Shown here piece by piece: positions 35,322-47,535 of a DNA stretch of 56,502 nucleotides. The stretch is from NCBI GenBank assembly GCA_001303025.1, contig LJNK01000019.1, forward strand, positions 1 through 56,502. The letters run 5' to 3'. This stretch comes from Deltaproteobacteria bacterium SG8_13 (GTDB lineage: Bacteria; Desulfobacterota; Desulfobacteria; Desulfobacterales; SG8-13). The notes beneath the pieces are model-generated. The model searched no databases. It was not told the origin of the DNA and saw nothing but the letters and a program-made list of their open reading frames with translations. Positions within the stretch are counted from its first letter, which is position 1. Each line of letters begins with the position of its first letter. The position numbers were made by a program, and so were the translations under genes.

Positions 35322-36700
35322 AACGAATGAAAATCGCTGAATTGTTGCAATCGGATACTCCCATCGAAAATGTTCTCGTCAAGGGCTGGGTAAGAACCCG
35401 CAGGGATGCAAAACGCTTCTCCTTTATCGAAATCAACGACGGCTCCGGCCTGAAGAACCTGCAGGTCGTAGCGGACAGCACCCTGGCCAATTACGAGGAG
35501 ATCCAAAAGATATTGACCGGATCGGCTGTCGCTGTGGCCGGCAGCATGGTCGCTTCTCAGGGATCCGGTCAGCAGTGGGAGCTGCAGGCCGAAACTGTGA
35601 CGATCATCGGCCAGTCTCCCGAATCGTATCCCTTGCAAAAGAAACGTCACAGCGACGAATACCTGCGAACCATCGCCCACCTGCGACCCCGAACCAATAA
35701 ATATGGCGCTGCTTTCCGTATCCGTTCGAAATTGTCATTCGCCGTTCATCGTTTTTTCAACGATCGCGGGTTCATTTGCCTTCACTCACCCATTCTGACC
35801 GGATCGGACTGTGAAGGAGCCGGAGAGCTGTTTCGCGTGACGACCTTCGATTTGAAACAAGTGCCGCTGGCGGCTGGCCAGGTCGACTTTTCCCGGGATT
35901 TTTTTGGATCGGAAGCGAATTTGACTGTTTCCGGACAGCTGGCGGCTGAAATGTTTGCCCTGGCGCTCGGGGATGTCTACACGTTCGGTCCCACATTCCG
36001 GGCAGAGAATTCAAACACCCGCAGACATGCGGCCGAGTTCTGGATGGTAGAACCTGAAATGGCATTCTGCGATCTGCATGGCAACATGGACTTGGGAGAA
36101 GCATTGGTCAAACACCTGGTGGCCTACGCGCTCAAAGAGTGTCGCGATGATCTGGATCTTTTCGCCCGTTTCGTGGAGCCGAACCTGCTTCCCACCCTTG
36201 AAAACATTGCAACTTCGGACTTTGTCCGCCTGCCCTACAGGGAAGCTGTGGATCTGTTGCTACAATCCGAACAGCGATTTGAATACGAAGTGGCCTATGG
36301 AAAGGACCTTCAGACCGAACATGAACGCTATCTGACGGAAATCGTCTTCCAGCGGCCGGTGATCGTCTACAACTATCCAAAAGAGATCAAACCGTTCTAC
36401 ATGCGCTTGAACGATGACCGGCAAACCGTCGCTGCCATGGACGTTCTTGTTCCGAGTATCGGTGAGCTCATCGGCGGCAGCCAGCGAGAAGAAAGGCTGG
36501 ATGTGTTGGAAGATCGGATGGATGAAATGAAAATGCCTAAAGATCGGTACTGGTGGTATCTGGACGCTCGTCGCTACGGAACTGCAGAGCACAGTGGTTT
36601 CGGTCTCGGGTTTGAACGCCTGCTGATGCTCATCACCGGTATTGCCAACATCCGGGATGTTATCCCGTTTCCGAGAACTCCCAGCAATATCGAGTTCTAA
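35318..36700 (+). CDS. asnS: Asparaginyl-tRNA synthetase
   Basis: Class II synthetase charging tRNA(Asn). The 460-residue protein has an N-terminal OB-fold (VLVKGWVRTRRDAKRFSFIEINDG), motif 2 (GPTFRAENSNTRRHAAEFWMVEPEM), the conserved GELIGGSQREERLD and motif 3 (GFGLGFERLLMLITGIANIRDVIPFPR). It matches bacterial AsnS rather than AspS in its length and motif spacing. Its ATG overlaps the TGA of the HtrA gene (ATGA), which implies co-transcription although the functions are unrelated. It ends 48 bases from the convergent thyA-like gene. Confidence 0.95.
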   Translation: MKRMKIAELLQSDTPIENVLVKGWVRTRRDAKRFSFIEINDGSGLKNLQVVADSTLANYEEIQKILTGSAVAVAGSMVASQGSGQQWELQAETVTIIGQSPESYPLQKKRHSDEYLRTIAHLRPRTNKYGAAFRIRSKLSFAVHRFFNDRGFICLHSPILTGSDCEGAGELFRVTTFDLKQVPLAAGQVDFSRDFFGSEANLTVSGQLAAEMFALALGDVYTFGPTFRAENSNTRRHAAEFWMVEPEMAFCDLHGNMDLGEALVKHLVAYALKECRDDLDLFARFVEPNLLPTLENIATSDFVRLPYREAVDLLLQSEQRFEYEVAYGKDLQTEHERYLTEIVFQRPVIVYNYPKEIKPFYMRLNDDRQTVAAMDVLVPSIGELIGGSQREERLDVLEDRMDEMKMPKDRYWWYLDARRYGTAEHSGFGLGFERLLMLITGIANIRDVIPFPRTPSNIEF

Positions 36701-36748
36701 GGCACAGCTGCCGGCACAAACCGTCGCGACCCGGATTGACGGTCAGCT

Positions 36749-37540
36749 TTACCGCAGGCAGCGCAGATTAGCGAGATCTTCGGCGTATCCGTACAGATGC
36801 AGTCCCTTGCTTTCCACAACCATTTCTCCGTCTTTCACACCAATCTCTGCGGCCATGTATTCCTTCAGGTTCTGGATCCCTGCCAGATTGGCGGGGAATC
36901 CTCCCCATAGATCCCAGGAGCGAAAATAGACAAAAAAGTGTAGCGCGTCATCCTGAATCCGTGTGTCGATCGAACGAAGACACGGTGGGTCGACAAGCGT
37001 AAGATCGGTGGGGTGCGCCACCTGCATCACCATCTGATTGTTGCGATGGCCATGCTGCTTATACGTATCGATAATCCATTCGATCTGATTTAGATACAGC
37101 CTTCCATCCTCCTCGAACACAAGCCTGCCGTCAACCTCTCTTTTGTCGATGATTTCCTTGTTGGCGATTTTCCACCAATCCAGCTTTTCACCTGCAATCT
37201 CGGCCCTCGTTAGGCGCTCCCCGTAAGTGTAGGATTCGCCCGGTTCCTTGTGGCCGGTCATCAGGTATTCCAGATAGGAGCGTTCGTAGCCGGCTCCGCC
37301 ATAGATATAGGCTTCCTCCACCGGGTTCGGTATGCCGCAGGAAGGAGGTATATCCGGTAGCAGGGGTTTGGTTCCCGGATACGTCACGTGAGCCATGAAG
37401 TAGTCGTATTCCAATCGCGTCTGGCCGGCATAACTGCCCCGGTCGATGGTAAACCGCTTTCCAAGATCGAGTATATCGTGAACGGCCTGAAACCAAAGAT
37501 CCGGCAGATCCCTTGCATCCACACGGTGAATTGACAACAT
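36749..37540 (-). CDS. Thymidylate synthase, archaeal-type ThyA
   Basis: A 263-residue enzyme that should convert dUMP to dTMP. The nucleophile region is DPPCLRSID with C187, followed by the SWDLWGGFPANLAGIQNLKEYMA and KGLHLYGY segments, matching the R-S-x-D...F-P-x-N...HlY pattern of thymidylate synthase. Overall it looks like the methanogen-type ThyA more than the E. coli form: it has DPPC where E. coli has LPPC, and no long small-domain insert. A related 5-hydroxymethyl-transferase role cannot be excluded. It follows gyrB after 71 bases on the minus strand, within the replication gene block. Confidence 0.8.
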   Translation of the reverse strand: MLSIHRVDARDLPDLWFQAVHDILDLGKRFTIDRGSYAGQTRLEYDYFMAHVTYPGTKPLLPDIPPSCGIPNPVEEAYIYGGAGYERSYLEYLMTGHKEPGESYTYGERLTRAEIAGEKLDWWKIANKEIIDKREVDGRLVFEEDGRLYLNQIEWIIDTYKQHGHRNNQMVMQVAHPTDLTLVDPPCLRSIDTRIQDDALHFFVYFRSWDLWGGFPANLAGIQNLKEYMAAEIGVKDGEMVVESKGLHLYGYAEDLANLRCLR

Positions 37541-37611
37541 AAATTCTTTCCCGTCGGTTCGAACAACCGTTCGACTGCCATTACGAAAACGGAAGTTGCA
37601 TCTCCGGTCGA

Positions 37612-41180
<3,569 letters not shown>

Positions 41181-41439
41181 AACCTTGTCCTTTATTTTAT
41201 AATATAAAGGGTTGATGAAGAATATGATACGGTGTGCATAATAGCAATATAATTTTAAGATACTAATATAATTATGGAAATAAAATAATCAAGCCTTCAA
41301 TATCGCCATTGGATCGTTGCCGAAAAAGAGCTGTTTTTCAACAAAAACTTACAGATTGTCGATAACTGCCAACTTATCAACAAGGTATAATCGAGTTGTC
41401 GTCATGAATTAGCCGGGCCCTTCGCGCGATTGTTCATTT
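41181..41439. other. AT-rich region upstream of dnaN with DnaA-box-like sites; candidate oriC
   Basis: The first 110 bases are very AT-rich. 41233-41241 (minus strand TTATGCACA) matches TTATNCACA exactly. 41374-41382 (TTATCAACA) and 41357-41365 (minus strand TTATCGACA) each differ by one base. Together with dnaN, gyrB, rpmH operon and parS nearby this suggests an origin or dnaN control region. One exact and two near boxes are weak support, so it stays a candidate. Confidence 0.4.
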
Positions 41440-41967
41440 TTATGGTGATGACAACCACTGATGAATCTGAGCGACTGTTGCACCGTTCCATGTTTCGGTA
41501 GTTCGCAGATGAACAAATCGTCGAAAAGCCGTTTCCAGTAATTTTGTAATTTGTTCGTGCAGACTTATTTTTTCCAGCGCCACAGCTTCCGTGTCCTCTT
41601 CATTTTCCGGTGGAGCCGTTTCCGGTGTTTTCAGTGCGCTGATGTTCAGACTTTCGCCTTTAATATTGAACTGCCACCGGAAGTTTGCCGATCGAAAAAC
41701 CAGGTTCAAATCAGTGACCAGGGCCCCCTTTCTCAACGCCAGGTATCCCTCCTTTAGGTCTGCATCATCTCCTTTGATGGTGATTCGCTCCACTTTATCG
41801 TCCCGACGGTTTTCCAGATCGATGCGGTTTCCGATTTCAAGGGCGGTGATACCTTCAACGAACTCCCGCAGTTGGTCCTGCCGGGTGTCAATCATAAACC
41901 AGAGCCATGTCAGAAATTCGTTTCCAAGGAATCGATATCGATTATATGCAACCGCAACATCGAGCAT
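41440..41967 (-). CDS. RdgC-like protein, C-terminal part (second gene of a split pair)
   Basis: 175-residue protein starting at ATG 41967, eight bases after a GAGG that overlaps the TGA of the preceding gene. It begins with the FLGNEFLTWLWF motif seen in large RdgC-like proteins. The region from NRIDLENRRDDKVERITIKG through ALVTDLNLVF to LNISALK resembles the C-terminal half of RdgC. A TTG at 41994 in the same frame would add nine residues. It is probably made together with the N-terminal-like protein upstream; RdgC binds DNA and modulates RecA. The end is acidic and unassigned. Confidence 0.6.
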   Translation of the reverse strand: MLDVAVAYNRYRFLGNEFLTWLWFMIDTRQDQLREFVEGITALEIGNRIDLENRRDDKVERITIKGDDADLKEGYLALRKGALVTDLNLVFRSANFRWQFNIKGESLNISALKTPETAPPENEEDTEAVALEKISLHEQITKLLETAFRRFVHLRTTETWNGATVAQIHQWLSSP

Positions 41968-41977
41968 GTCAGACGCC

Positions 41978-42592
41978 TCACGTCCTGAAGTCAACCGGTG
42001 CCAACCGTTCCAATATATCTTTTTGGGAGTCTGAAAGGTCGGCTGTCAACGCTGCACTTGTGTAAGGAAACATTCGAATCAGCGAAAGGGCAAACGAGGT
42101 GGAAAATAGACTTTCCAGCTCTTCATTGGCAGTTTTTAAATTGGTGTAGTACCACAGTGACCGGTTTTCCAGATTCCATACCAAATCATACACGTTCGGG
42201 GTTGCCGGTATTTTCAGGCTCAACAGGTTCAGCACCTGCTCTTGAATGATTTTCTTTTCGCTGCCGGATATGAATTGGCGTCCCGTTCGGGTAAGTCTGC
42301 GATTGGCTTCAATGGCATACTGTTTTTTGACGAGTTTCGGTGAGATGTTCTTTTTATCGATCCGCAGTGAGAAGATCAGATAGGGGCCGATAACAAATGA
42401 GGACCCGGAAAAATCCGGCGCATATGGCTTTTCAAAAGAAGTCCACCCCACCGATTTTTCAACTGCATCGTCATCTATTTCGGCAATGGTGTATTTTTTC
42501 AGTCCATTCGCAACGGTCTCCAAGACCGGTTTTTGTAAATCGCCTTGAACCCGATAGCGTGTTATCGATACAGTGGAAGACAATAGTCCCAT
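41978..42592 (-). CDS. RdgC-like protein, N-terminal part
   Basis: 204-residue protein that resembles the N-terminal half of recombination-associated protein RdgC: the start SITRYRVQG, GWTSFEKPYAPD, FVIGPYLIFSLRIDKKNISPKLVKKQ and the LLSLKIPATPNVYDLVWNLENRSLWYY segment match the family's ordered pattern (about 1-200). RdgC forms a ring on DNA and restrains RecA. ATG 42592 is preceded by AGGA. The protein stops where E. coli RdgC continues, and the remainder lies in the next gene. A strong minus-strand promoter (42670-42698) precedes it. Confidence 0.65.
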   Translation of the reverse strand: MGLLSSTVSITRYRVQGDLQKPVLETVANGLKKYTIAEIDDDAVEKSVGWTSFEKPYAPDFSGSSFVIGPYLIFSLRIDKKNISPKLVKKQYAIEANRRLTRTGRQFISGSEKKIIQEQVLNLLSLKIPATPNVYDLVWNLENRSLWYYTNLKTANEELESLFSTSFALSLIRMFPYTSAALTADLSDSQKDILERLAPVDFRT

Positions 42593-42635
42593 AGCTGCAA
42601 TATCCTGAAAACTAGAATCTGCTGGCACACCACAT

Positions 42636-42645
42636 CCATATATGG
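42636..42645. promoter_or_regulatory. Palindrome in the rdgC/uvrD-like intergenic region
   Basis: CCATATATGG is a perfect 10-bp palindrome lying between the minus-strand -10 box and the rdgC-like start at 42592. It could be an operator; no binding protein is known. Confidence 0.3.
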
Positions 42646-42669
42646 TATGTCGAAATGTATAAATGGGTA

Positions 42670-42698
42670 TATATAGCGTGTTTCCCATCCATTGACAA
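42670..42698 (-). promoter_or_regulatory. Predicted promoter of the rdgC-like pair
   Basis: On the minus strand TTGTCA (42693-42698), 17 bases and TATATA (42670-42675) form a good sigma-70 match 78 bases before the start at 42592. The -35 lies only 13 bases from the divergent 42711 start. Confidence 0.6.
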
Positions 42699-42710
42699 GC
42701 CTAATTTCCG

Positions 42711-45700
42711 ATGAAATTTGTCGCCGATCTACATGTCCATTCTCGTTTTTCCCGGGCCACCGCCCGAAATCTCGATTTGGAACACCTTTACATTTCTGCA
42801 CAGCGAAAAGGGATTTCCGTAGTCGGAACCGGAGATTTTACCCATCCCGGCTGGTTTGAAGAATTGTCGGAAAAACTAGAGCCGGCTGAACCGGGATTAT
42901 TTCGATTGTCGGACGAACTGACTCGCAGTTGCGACGAGCAAGTGCCCGAAGCGTGTCGCCGGGCAGTGCGGTTTCTGTTGAGTACGGAGATCAGCAATAT
43001 TTACAAAAAAGAAGAGCGAACCAGAAAAAACCATAATCTGGTTTTTTTACCCGATTTAAAGTCTGTCCAACGGTTCAATGCAGCATTGGATAGCATTGGA
43101 AATTTGCACTCCGACGGGCGTCCAATACTGGGCCTGGATGCCAGAGATCTTTTGGAGATCGTTCTGGAGACCACCGAACAAGGGTTTTTGGTTCCGGCGC
43201 ACATATGGACCCCTTGGTTTTCTGCGTTGGGATCCAAATCCGGTTTTGATTCCATCGAACAGTGCTTTGCCGATCTCAGTGAACATATATTTGCGGTTGA
43301 AACCGGACTGTCGTCCGACCCGCCGATGAACTGGCGGATCTCCACGCTCGACGGCCGAACCCTTATATCCAACTCCGATGCACACTCGCCGCAGAAACTG
43401 GGAAGGGAAGCCAACCTGTTCGATTCGGATCTTTCCTATCACGGTATCCAATCTGCATTGAAAACCGGTGATCCGAAACGATTTCTGGGGACCATCGAGT
43501 TTTACCCGGAAGAAGGCAAGTACCACCTGGACGGGCATCGAAAGTGTGGACTTCGCATTCATCCCCGGGAGACGAAAAAACACAGTGGCACCTGTCCCGT
43601 CTGTGGCCGGCAGTTGACCCTCGGGGTGCTGCATAGAGTGGAACAACTTGCCGATCGTGCCGAAGGTCACCGGCCCCCAAAAGCCCACCCGTATGTCCAT
43701 TTGATCCCATTGGTGGAAGTCCTTTCCGATTTGTTCAGAGTGGGTCCGGGAACCAAGAAGGTGGTGACGGCGTACAACCAATTGCTGGAAAAGTTCGGTT
43801 CTGAAGATTTTATTCTGCGCGGCATTGAAAGTGAGTTGCTGGATAAATATGACGGTGTTCCACTACTGGGAGAGGCGGTTCGAAGGGTTCGAGAAAAGCG
43901 GATAACCATACTGCCGGGCTATGACGGTGAATTCGGCCGGGTCTGCATTTTCGAGCCGCAGGAACGCAAAAAGCTGCTCGGCCAGCAGGCCCTGTTTTCT
44001 TGTGTACCCGCAGCTTCGCAGCAGATTACCGATTCTGACGCAACCCGGCAGAAAAACACAAAAAAACAGCAAACGGTCGACCTTGCCGGGACAACCGGTC
44101 CCCAATCACAACTCTCCGAATTCACGGCGAAAACCTTCAACGGTTCACTGCTCGAATCACTGAACGCCGAACAGCGCCGGGCGGTAACCCACACCAGAGG
44201 TCCACTGATCATTATTGCCGGTCCGGGAACCGGCAAAACCCGGACCCTGACACACCGGATTGCCTACCTGATTGCACACAGGGATATCGAGCCGTCACGA
44301 ATTCTGGCAGTTACGTTTACCCAGAAAGCCGCCCTCGAGATGCGCGAACGTCTCCACGCATTGCTTGACGACTCCCAACCCCTGCCGGTCGTTGCGACCT
44401 TTCATTCCTACTGCATGCAAATGCTGAAAGCCCGTGGAGGCGATCCGGTCTTCCGGGTGATCGATGACAAAGAACGGATGGAATGGATCCGCCGGGTGAT
44501 GGACCAGAACGATTCGATCAAAGGCAATTTCTCTGCGGCACAGATTGCCGATCACATTGCAACCGCCAAACAGCACTTGCAAACAGACGATGAACTGCCG
44601 GTCGATGGTCGGCCGGCAGTTGCAGGGGTTGCAGCGGTATATCGACGATACCAGCAACTGTTGTCAATACAGCATCTGCTGGATTATGAGGATCTGATTA
44701 TCAAAGGCGTTCGATTATTGGAATCCGGAAACCAAGGAGACCGGAAGCCCCCTGCTTTCTTTGACCATGTCTTGGTGGATGAATACCAGGACCTCAATTT
44801 TGGGCAATACCGGCTGGTAAAAGCGCTGGCCGCTGACGGCGCCGAACTTTTCGTCATCGGCGATCCGGATCAGGCAATCTATGGTTTCAGGGGTGCCGAC
44901 ATACGGTTTTTCAATTCCTTTCTACAGGATTATCCCGAAGCCACGGAGATACGGTTCGATACCAACTACCGCTCGTGCCAGGCAATTTTGGATGCATCCC
45001 GGCAGATGATGACCGCCCGCTGCGCCACTCGAGACAGTCACCGGATCTATTCGGGGATAATGGGCGTTCCCACCATCGGAATCATCGAGTCTTCAACCGA
45101 AAAAGCCGAGGCGGTGGCTGTCGGCAAGTCCATCGAGCAGCTGTTGGGCGGTTTTGGATTTGTTTCCATGGACTTCGGACAGGTGGATGAGCGCAGTGAT
45201 ATAAAAGCGCTTGGTTTTGCAGATGTAGCCGTATTGTTTCGTACGGCCCGCCAGGGGGAAAAATTAGCCGAAACGCTTGCGGCTGCCGGAATTCCCTGTC
45301 AATTAACCACTGCCGGCAAATCCGGTCGCGACAGTGGTGTACAGACGATTCTGTCCGTTTTTCGATTGCTGGAAGGCGTAGGGTCTTATCTGGACTTCGA
45401 GGTGGCCGCCACCTGTCTGCCTGGTGATCTGCAGTCCCGGGAAATCAAACAACTGACCCGGTGGGGTATCGATCACGATTATTCGATTCACCAGGTCCTG
45501 GAGTTTGCCCGTCGGCTGCCGCTGCCTGGCCTGGGGAAAAACAGCCAGAGAAAATTATTTGAAATGATCCGCGGACTGGAAGCGCTCCGAAACGAGTTCG
45601 CAAAATCTTCACTGCACGACAAACTGGAAAGCCTGGTCCGAAAACTCCGTTTGCCCGAATTCGATGATGTGGCAACCGCTATTGGAGATCTGGTTGCTGA

Positions 45701-46130
45701 TCTTCAGTCGGCCGACGGATCCAAACCGGATCCGGTCGATATGATCTCGCGGGTTTCCCTGCAAATAGATACGGATCGCTACAATTCACGGGTAGAAAAG
45801 GTCACCTTGCTGACGATGCACGCTGCCAAGGGGCTGGAGTTTCCTGTTGTTTTCGTTACTGGCTGCGAAGATGATCTGATTCCCCTCCGACTGCCGCAAA
45901 AGGAAGAAAACAATGTCGATGAAGAACGGCGACTTTTCTATGTTGCGATGACCCGCGCAAAAGAATTGCTTTTTTTAACGTACTGCCGGAAACGGATCAT
46001 TTTCGGTCATGCGGAAGCCCGCCGGCCGTCTCCGTTTCTGGTCGATATTGAAAGCAGATTGAAATCTTTCGATAAATCGTCTTCCAGGCGGTATCAAAAA
46101 AAGCGCCCCGAGCAACTCCGCCTATTCTAG
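42711..46130 (+). CDS. PHP-domain/UvrD helicase fusion protein
   Basis: A 1139-residue protein with two linked enzymes. Residues 1-435 form a PHP-type metallophosphoesterase: the N-terminal DLHVHSRFS metal motif, TGDFTHPGW, LLSTEIS, and SNSDAHSP; a small zinc-finger-like CGLRIH...CPVCGRQ lies near 280-305. After a linker (436-480) a full UvrD/Rep superfamily I helicase follows: Q-motif LNAEQRRAVTH, Walker A GPGTGKT, VDEYQDLN (II), GDPDQAIYGFRGAD (III), TNYRSCQAI (IV), MHAAKGLEFPVVFVTGCED (V) and FYVAMTRAKELL (VI). Such fusions occur in delta-proteobacteria; the role is probably DNA repair with a nuclease or phosphatase head. No SD is visible before ATG 42711. Confidence 0.93.
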   Translation: MKFVADLHVHSRFSRATARNLDLEHLYISAQRKGISVVGTGDFTHPGWFEELSEKLEPAEPGLFRLSDELTRSCDEQVPEACRRAVRFLLSTEISNIYKKEERTRKNHNLVFLPDLKSVQRFNAALDSIGNLHSDGRPILGLDARDLLEIVLETTEQGFLVPAHIWTPWFSALGSKSGFDSIEQCFADLSEHIFAVETGLSSDPPMNWRISTLDGRTLISNSDAHSPQKLGREANLFDSDLSYHGIQSALKTGDPKRFLGTIEFYPEEGKYHLDGHRKCGLRIHPRETKKHSGTCPVCGRQLTLGVLHRVEQLADRAEGHRPPKAHPYVHLIPLVEVLSDLFRVGPGTKKVVTAYNQLLEKFGSEDFILRGIESELLDKYDGVPLLGEAVRRVREKRITILPGYDGEFGRVCIFEPQERKKLLGQQALFSCVPAASQQITDSDATRQKNTKKQQTVDLAGTTGPQSQLSEFTAKTFNGSLLESLNAEQRRAVTHTRGPLIIIAGPGTGKTRTLTHRIAYLIAHRDIEPSRILAVTFTQKAALEMRERLHALLDDSQPLPVVATFHSYCMQMLKARGGDPVFRVIDDKERMEWIRRVMDQNDSIKGNFSAAQIADHIATAKQHLQTDDELPVDGRPAVAGVAAVYRRYQQLLSIQHLLDYEDLIIKGVRLLESGNQGDRKPPAFFDHVLVDEYQDLNFGQYRLVKALAADGAELFVIGDPDQAIYGFRGADIRFFNSFLQDYPEATEIRFDTNYRSCQAILDASRQMMTARCATRDSHRIYSGIMGVPTIGIIESSTEKAEAVAVGKSIEQLLGGFGFVSMDFGQVDERSDIKALGFADVAVLFRTARQGEKLAETLAAAGIPCQLTTAGKSGRDSGVQTILSVFRLLEGVGSYLDFEVAATCLPGDLQSREIKQLTRWGIDHDYSIHQVLEFARRLPLPGLGKNSQRKLFEMIRGLEALRNEFAKSSLHDKLESLVRKLRLPEFDDVATAIGDLVADLQSADGSKPDPVDMISRVSLQIDTDRYNSRVEKVTLLTMHAAKGLEFPVVFVTGCEDDLIPLRLPQKEENNVDEERRLFYVAMTRAKELLFLTYCRKRIIFGHAEARRPSPFLVDIESRLKSFDKSSSRRYQKKRPEQLRLF

Positions 46131-46144
46131 AGTGAATTCCCTTC

Positions 46145-46173
46145 TTGAAATTCAGCCCGAGACATTGTAATAT
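46145..46173 (+). promoter_or_regulatory. Predicted promoter of the lytic transglycosylase gene
   Basis: TTGAAA (46145-46150), 17 bases and TAATAT (46168-46173) lie 116 bases before the ATG at 46289. The overlapping TATAAT at 46171 would have an over-long spacer. Confidence 0.4.
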
Positions 46174-46288
46174 AATATAACCGTTCACCGGCAGCGCACC
46201 TGCGATGAGGCTGCAGGTACACCTGTACGGTCCGTTTTGCCGCTCAATGCTCCATTCCGGTTTGGCAGATTATAGCGAAGACTGTTAA

Positions 46289-46891
46289 ATGGACAATCGC
46301 TTCTTTATCGGGAATAACTGGATTGGCCTGGTCGGGATTGCACTGCTGGTGGTGCTCGTCCCCATTGCTGCATCAGCCGACATCTACATGTTTGTGGACA
46401 GAGAGGGCGTTGTGCATTTTACCAACGTCCCCACAGCGTCCGATTCTGATTACCGTGTATATATAAAAGAAAATTCGCAATTCTCGCCGGGGCTTTATTC
46501 CCCGGACCGCTATGATCCTTATATCCGCGAAGCATCCGAACTCTACGGACTTTCCTATCCCCTGCTCAAAGCGATTATCAAGGCGGAATCGGATTTCAAT
46601 CCCCGGGCTGTCTCCAGAAAGGGCGCCCTGGGGCTAATGCAGTTGATGCCGGAAAACGTCAAGCGCATGAAAATCAGCGACCCCTTCGATCCTTGGGAGA
46701 ACATCATGGGCGGAGCCCGGTATTTCCGCCAGATGCTCGACCGCTTCAAAGGAAAGCTTTCCCTGTCACTTGCGGCTTACAATGCCGGGCCCACCACCGT
46801 AGAACGCTACAACAACCAGATTCCACCCTACAAGGAAACCGAGAATTACGTGGAAAAGGTGATGCAGTTCTACTACTCTTACAAATACTAA
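46289..46891 (+). CDS. Lytic transglycosylase (SLT domain) with N-terminal DUF4124-like region
   Basis: Peptidoglycan lytic enzyme of 200 residues that cleaves the MurNAc-GlcNAc bond. After a membrane anchor or signal peptide (about 10-30) comes ADIYMFVDREGVVHFTNVPT, a DUF4124-type segment found at the start of such proteins. The SLT domain runs from about 78: catalytic E100 in IKAESDFNPRAVS, GALGLMQLMP, NIMGGARYFRQML, SLAAYNAGPTTVERY. Its end has an NYVEKVMQFYYSYKY pattern typical of family 1 Slt-type proteins. It has its own promoter, and the following DNA begins the accessory patch. Confidence 0.9.
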   Translation: MDNRFFIGNNWIGLVGIALLVVLVPIAASADIYMFVDREGVVHFTNVPTASDSDYRVYIKENSQFSPGLYSPDRYDPYIREASELYGLSYPLLKAIIKAESDFNPRAVSRKGALGLMQLMPENVKRMKISDPFDPWENIMGGARYFRQMLDRFKGKLSLSLAAYNAGPTTVERYNNQIPPYKETENYVEKVMQFYYSYKY

Positions 46892-47063
46892 AAGTGAAAC
46901 ATTGAGACAATCCGGGGTCACCGCAGGAGATGGAGTTTCCACTGCGTTGGTTCCAGCGAGGATAGGACGTTCAGTCTCTGCCGCACGGTGCAGCGGATAG
47001 GCAGCGCAGGCTTGATATTCATTCAGGCCGCGGCCGACCTTCAAATTTGTCAGGAGCGAGAAC

Positions 47064-47441
47064 ATTAGGCAGCCGATTCCAACGGTCAACGAGGCCGACG
47101 TCATCCGTATTGTCCATCGCGACTTCCCTGCGGAGCAGTTTGATACCGTCATGTCCATTTTAAACGAATACGGAACGGCGGGCTTCCAGCGCGGTGTAAA
47201 CCGCGTTCGACTCGCGGTGTTGAAACTTGCCGCAGGAGATCTCGGGGCGCTGTGTCGCGAAATCGATGTCGCAAAAAAAGACTACCACGATGTCCTGGCA
47301 TCCGCCGAGTATCCGGGGTACATGCAGAAGATCCCGCCATCCGCGGATCTTGCCGAAGCAGAGAGAGAAAGAATCATCCGGGCAGACTGGACGCAGGACC
47401 AGACCTGGCTGAACGGGAAACAGGACGAGCGCAGCAAGTAA
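47064..47441 (+). CDS. Unnamed conserved small protein, start possibly ATT
   Basis: From ATG 47151 the protein has 96 residues, including RGVNRVRLAVLKLAAGDLG and KKDYHDVLASAEYPGYM, which I recall as a conserved pattern of small uncharacterised proteins. The similar-looking sequence continues upstream in the same frame (NEADVIRIVHRDFPAEQFD), where no ATG, GTG or TTG occurs before the stop at 47013. An ATT at 47064 has AGGAG eight bases upstream at 47052-47056. So the real start is either the rare ATT or was lost by mutation. The shorter form starting at 47151 (47151-47441) is the conservative call. No function can be assigned. Confidence 0.55.
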   Translation: MRQPIPTVNEADVIRIVHRDFPAEQFDTVMSILNEYGTAGFQRGVNRVRLAVLKLAAGDLGALCREIDVAKKDYHDVLASAEYPGYMQKIPPSADLAEAERERIIRADWTQDQTWLNGKQDERSK

Positions 47442-47535
47442 GCTGTGGGGCTGCAAATAGCGGTTTATCGCAAGGACCGGAAAGGTTTGCAACCCATTTG
47501 GACCGCGGCTCGATGCTGCGTCTGGGGCAAAGATC

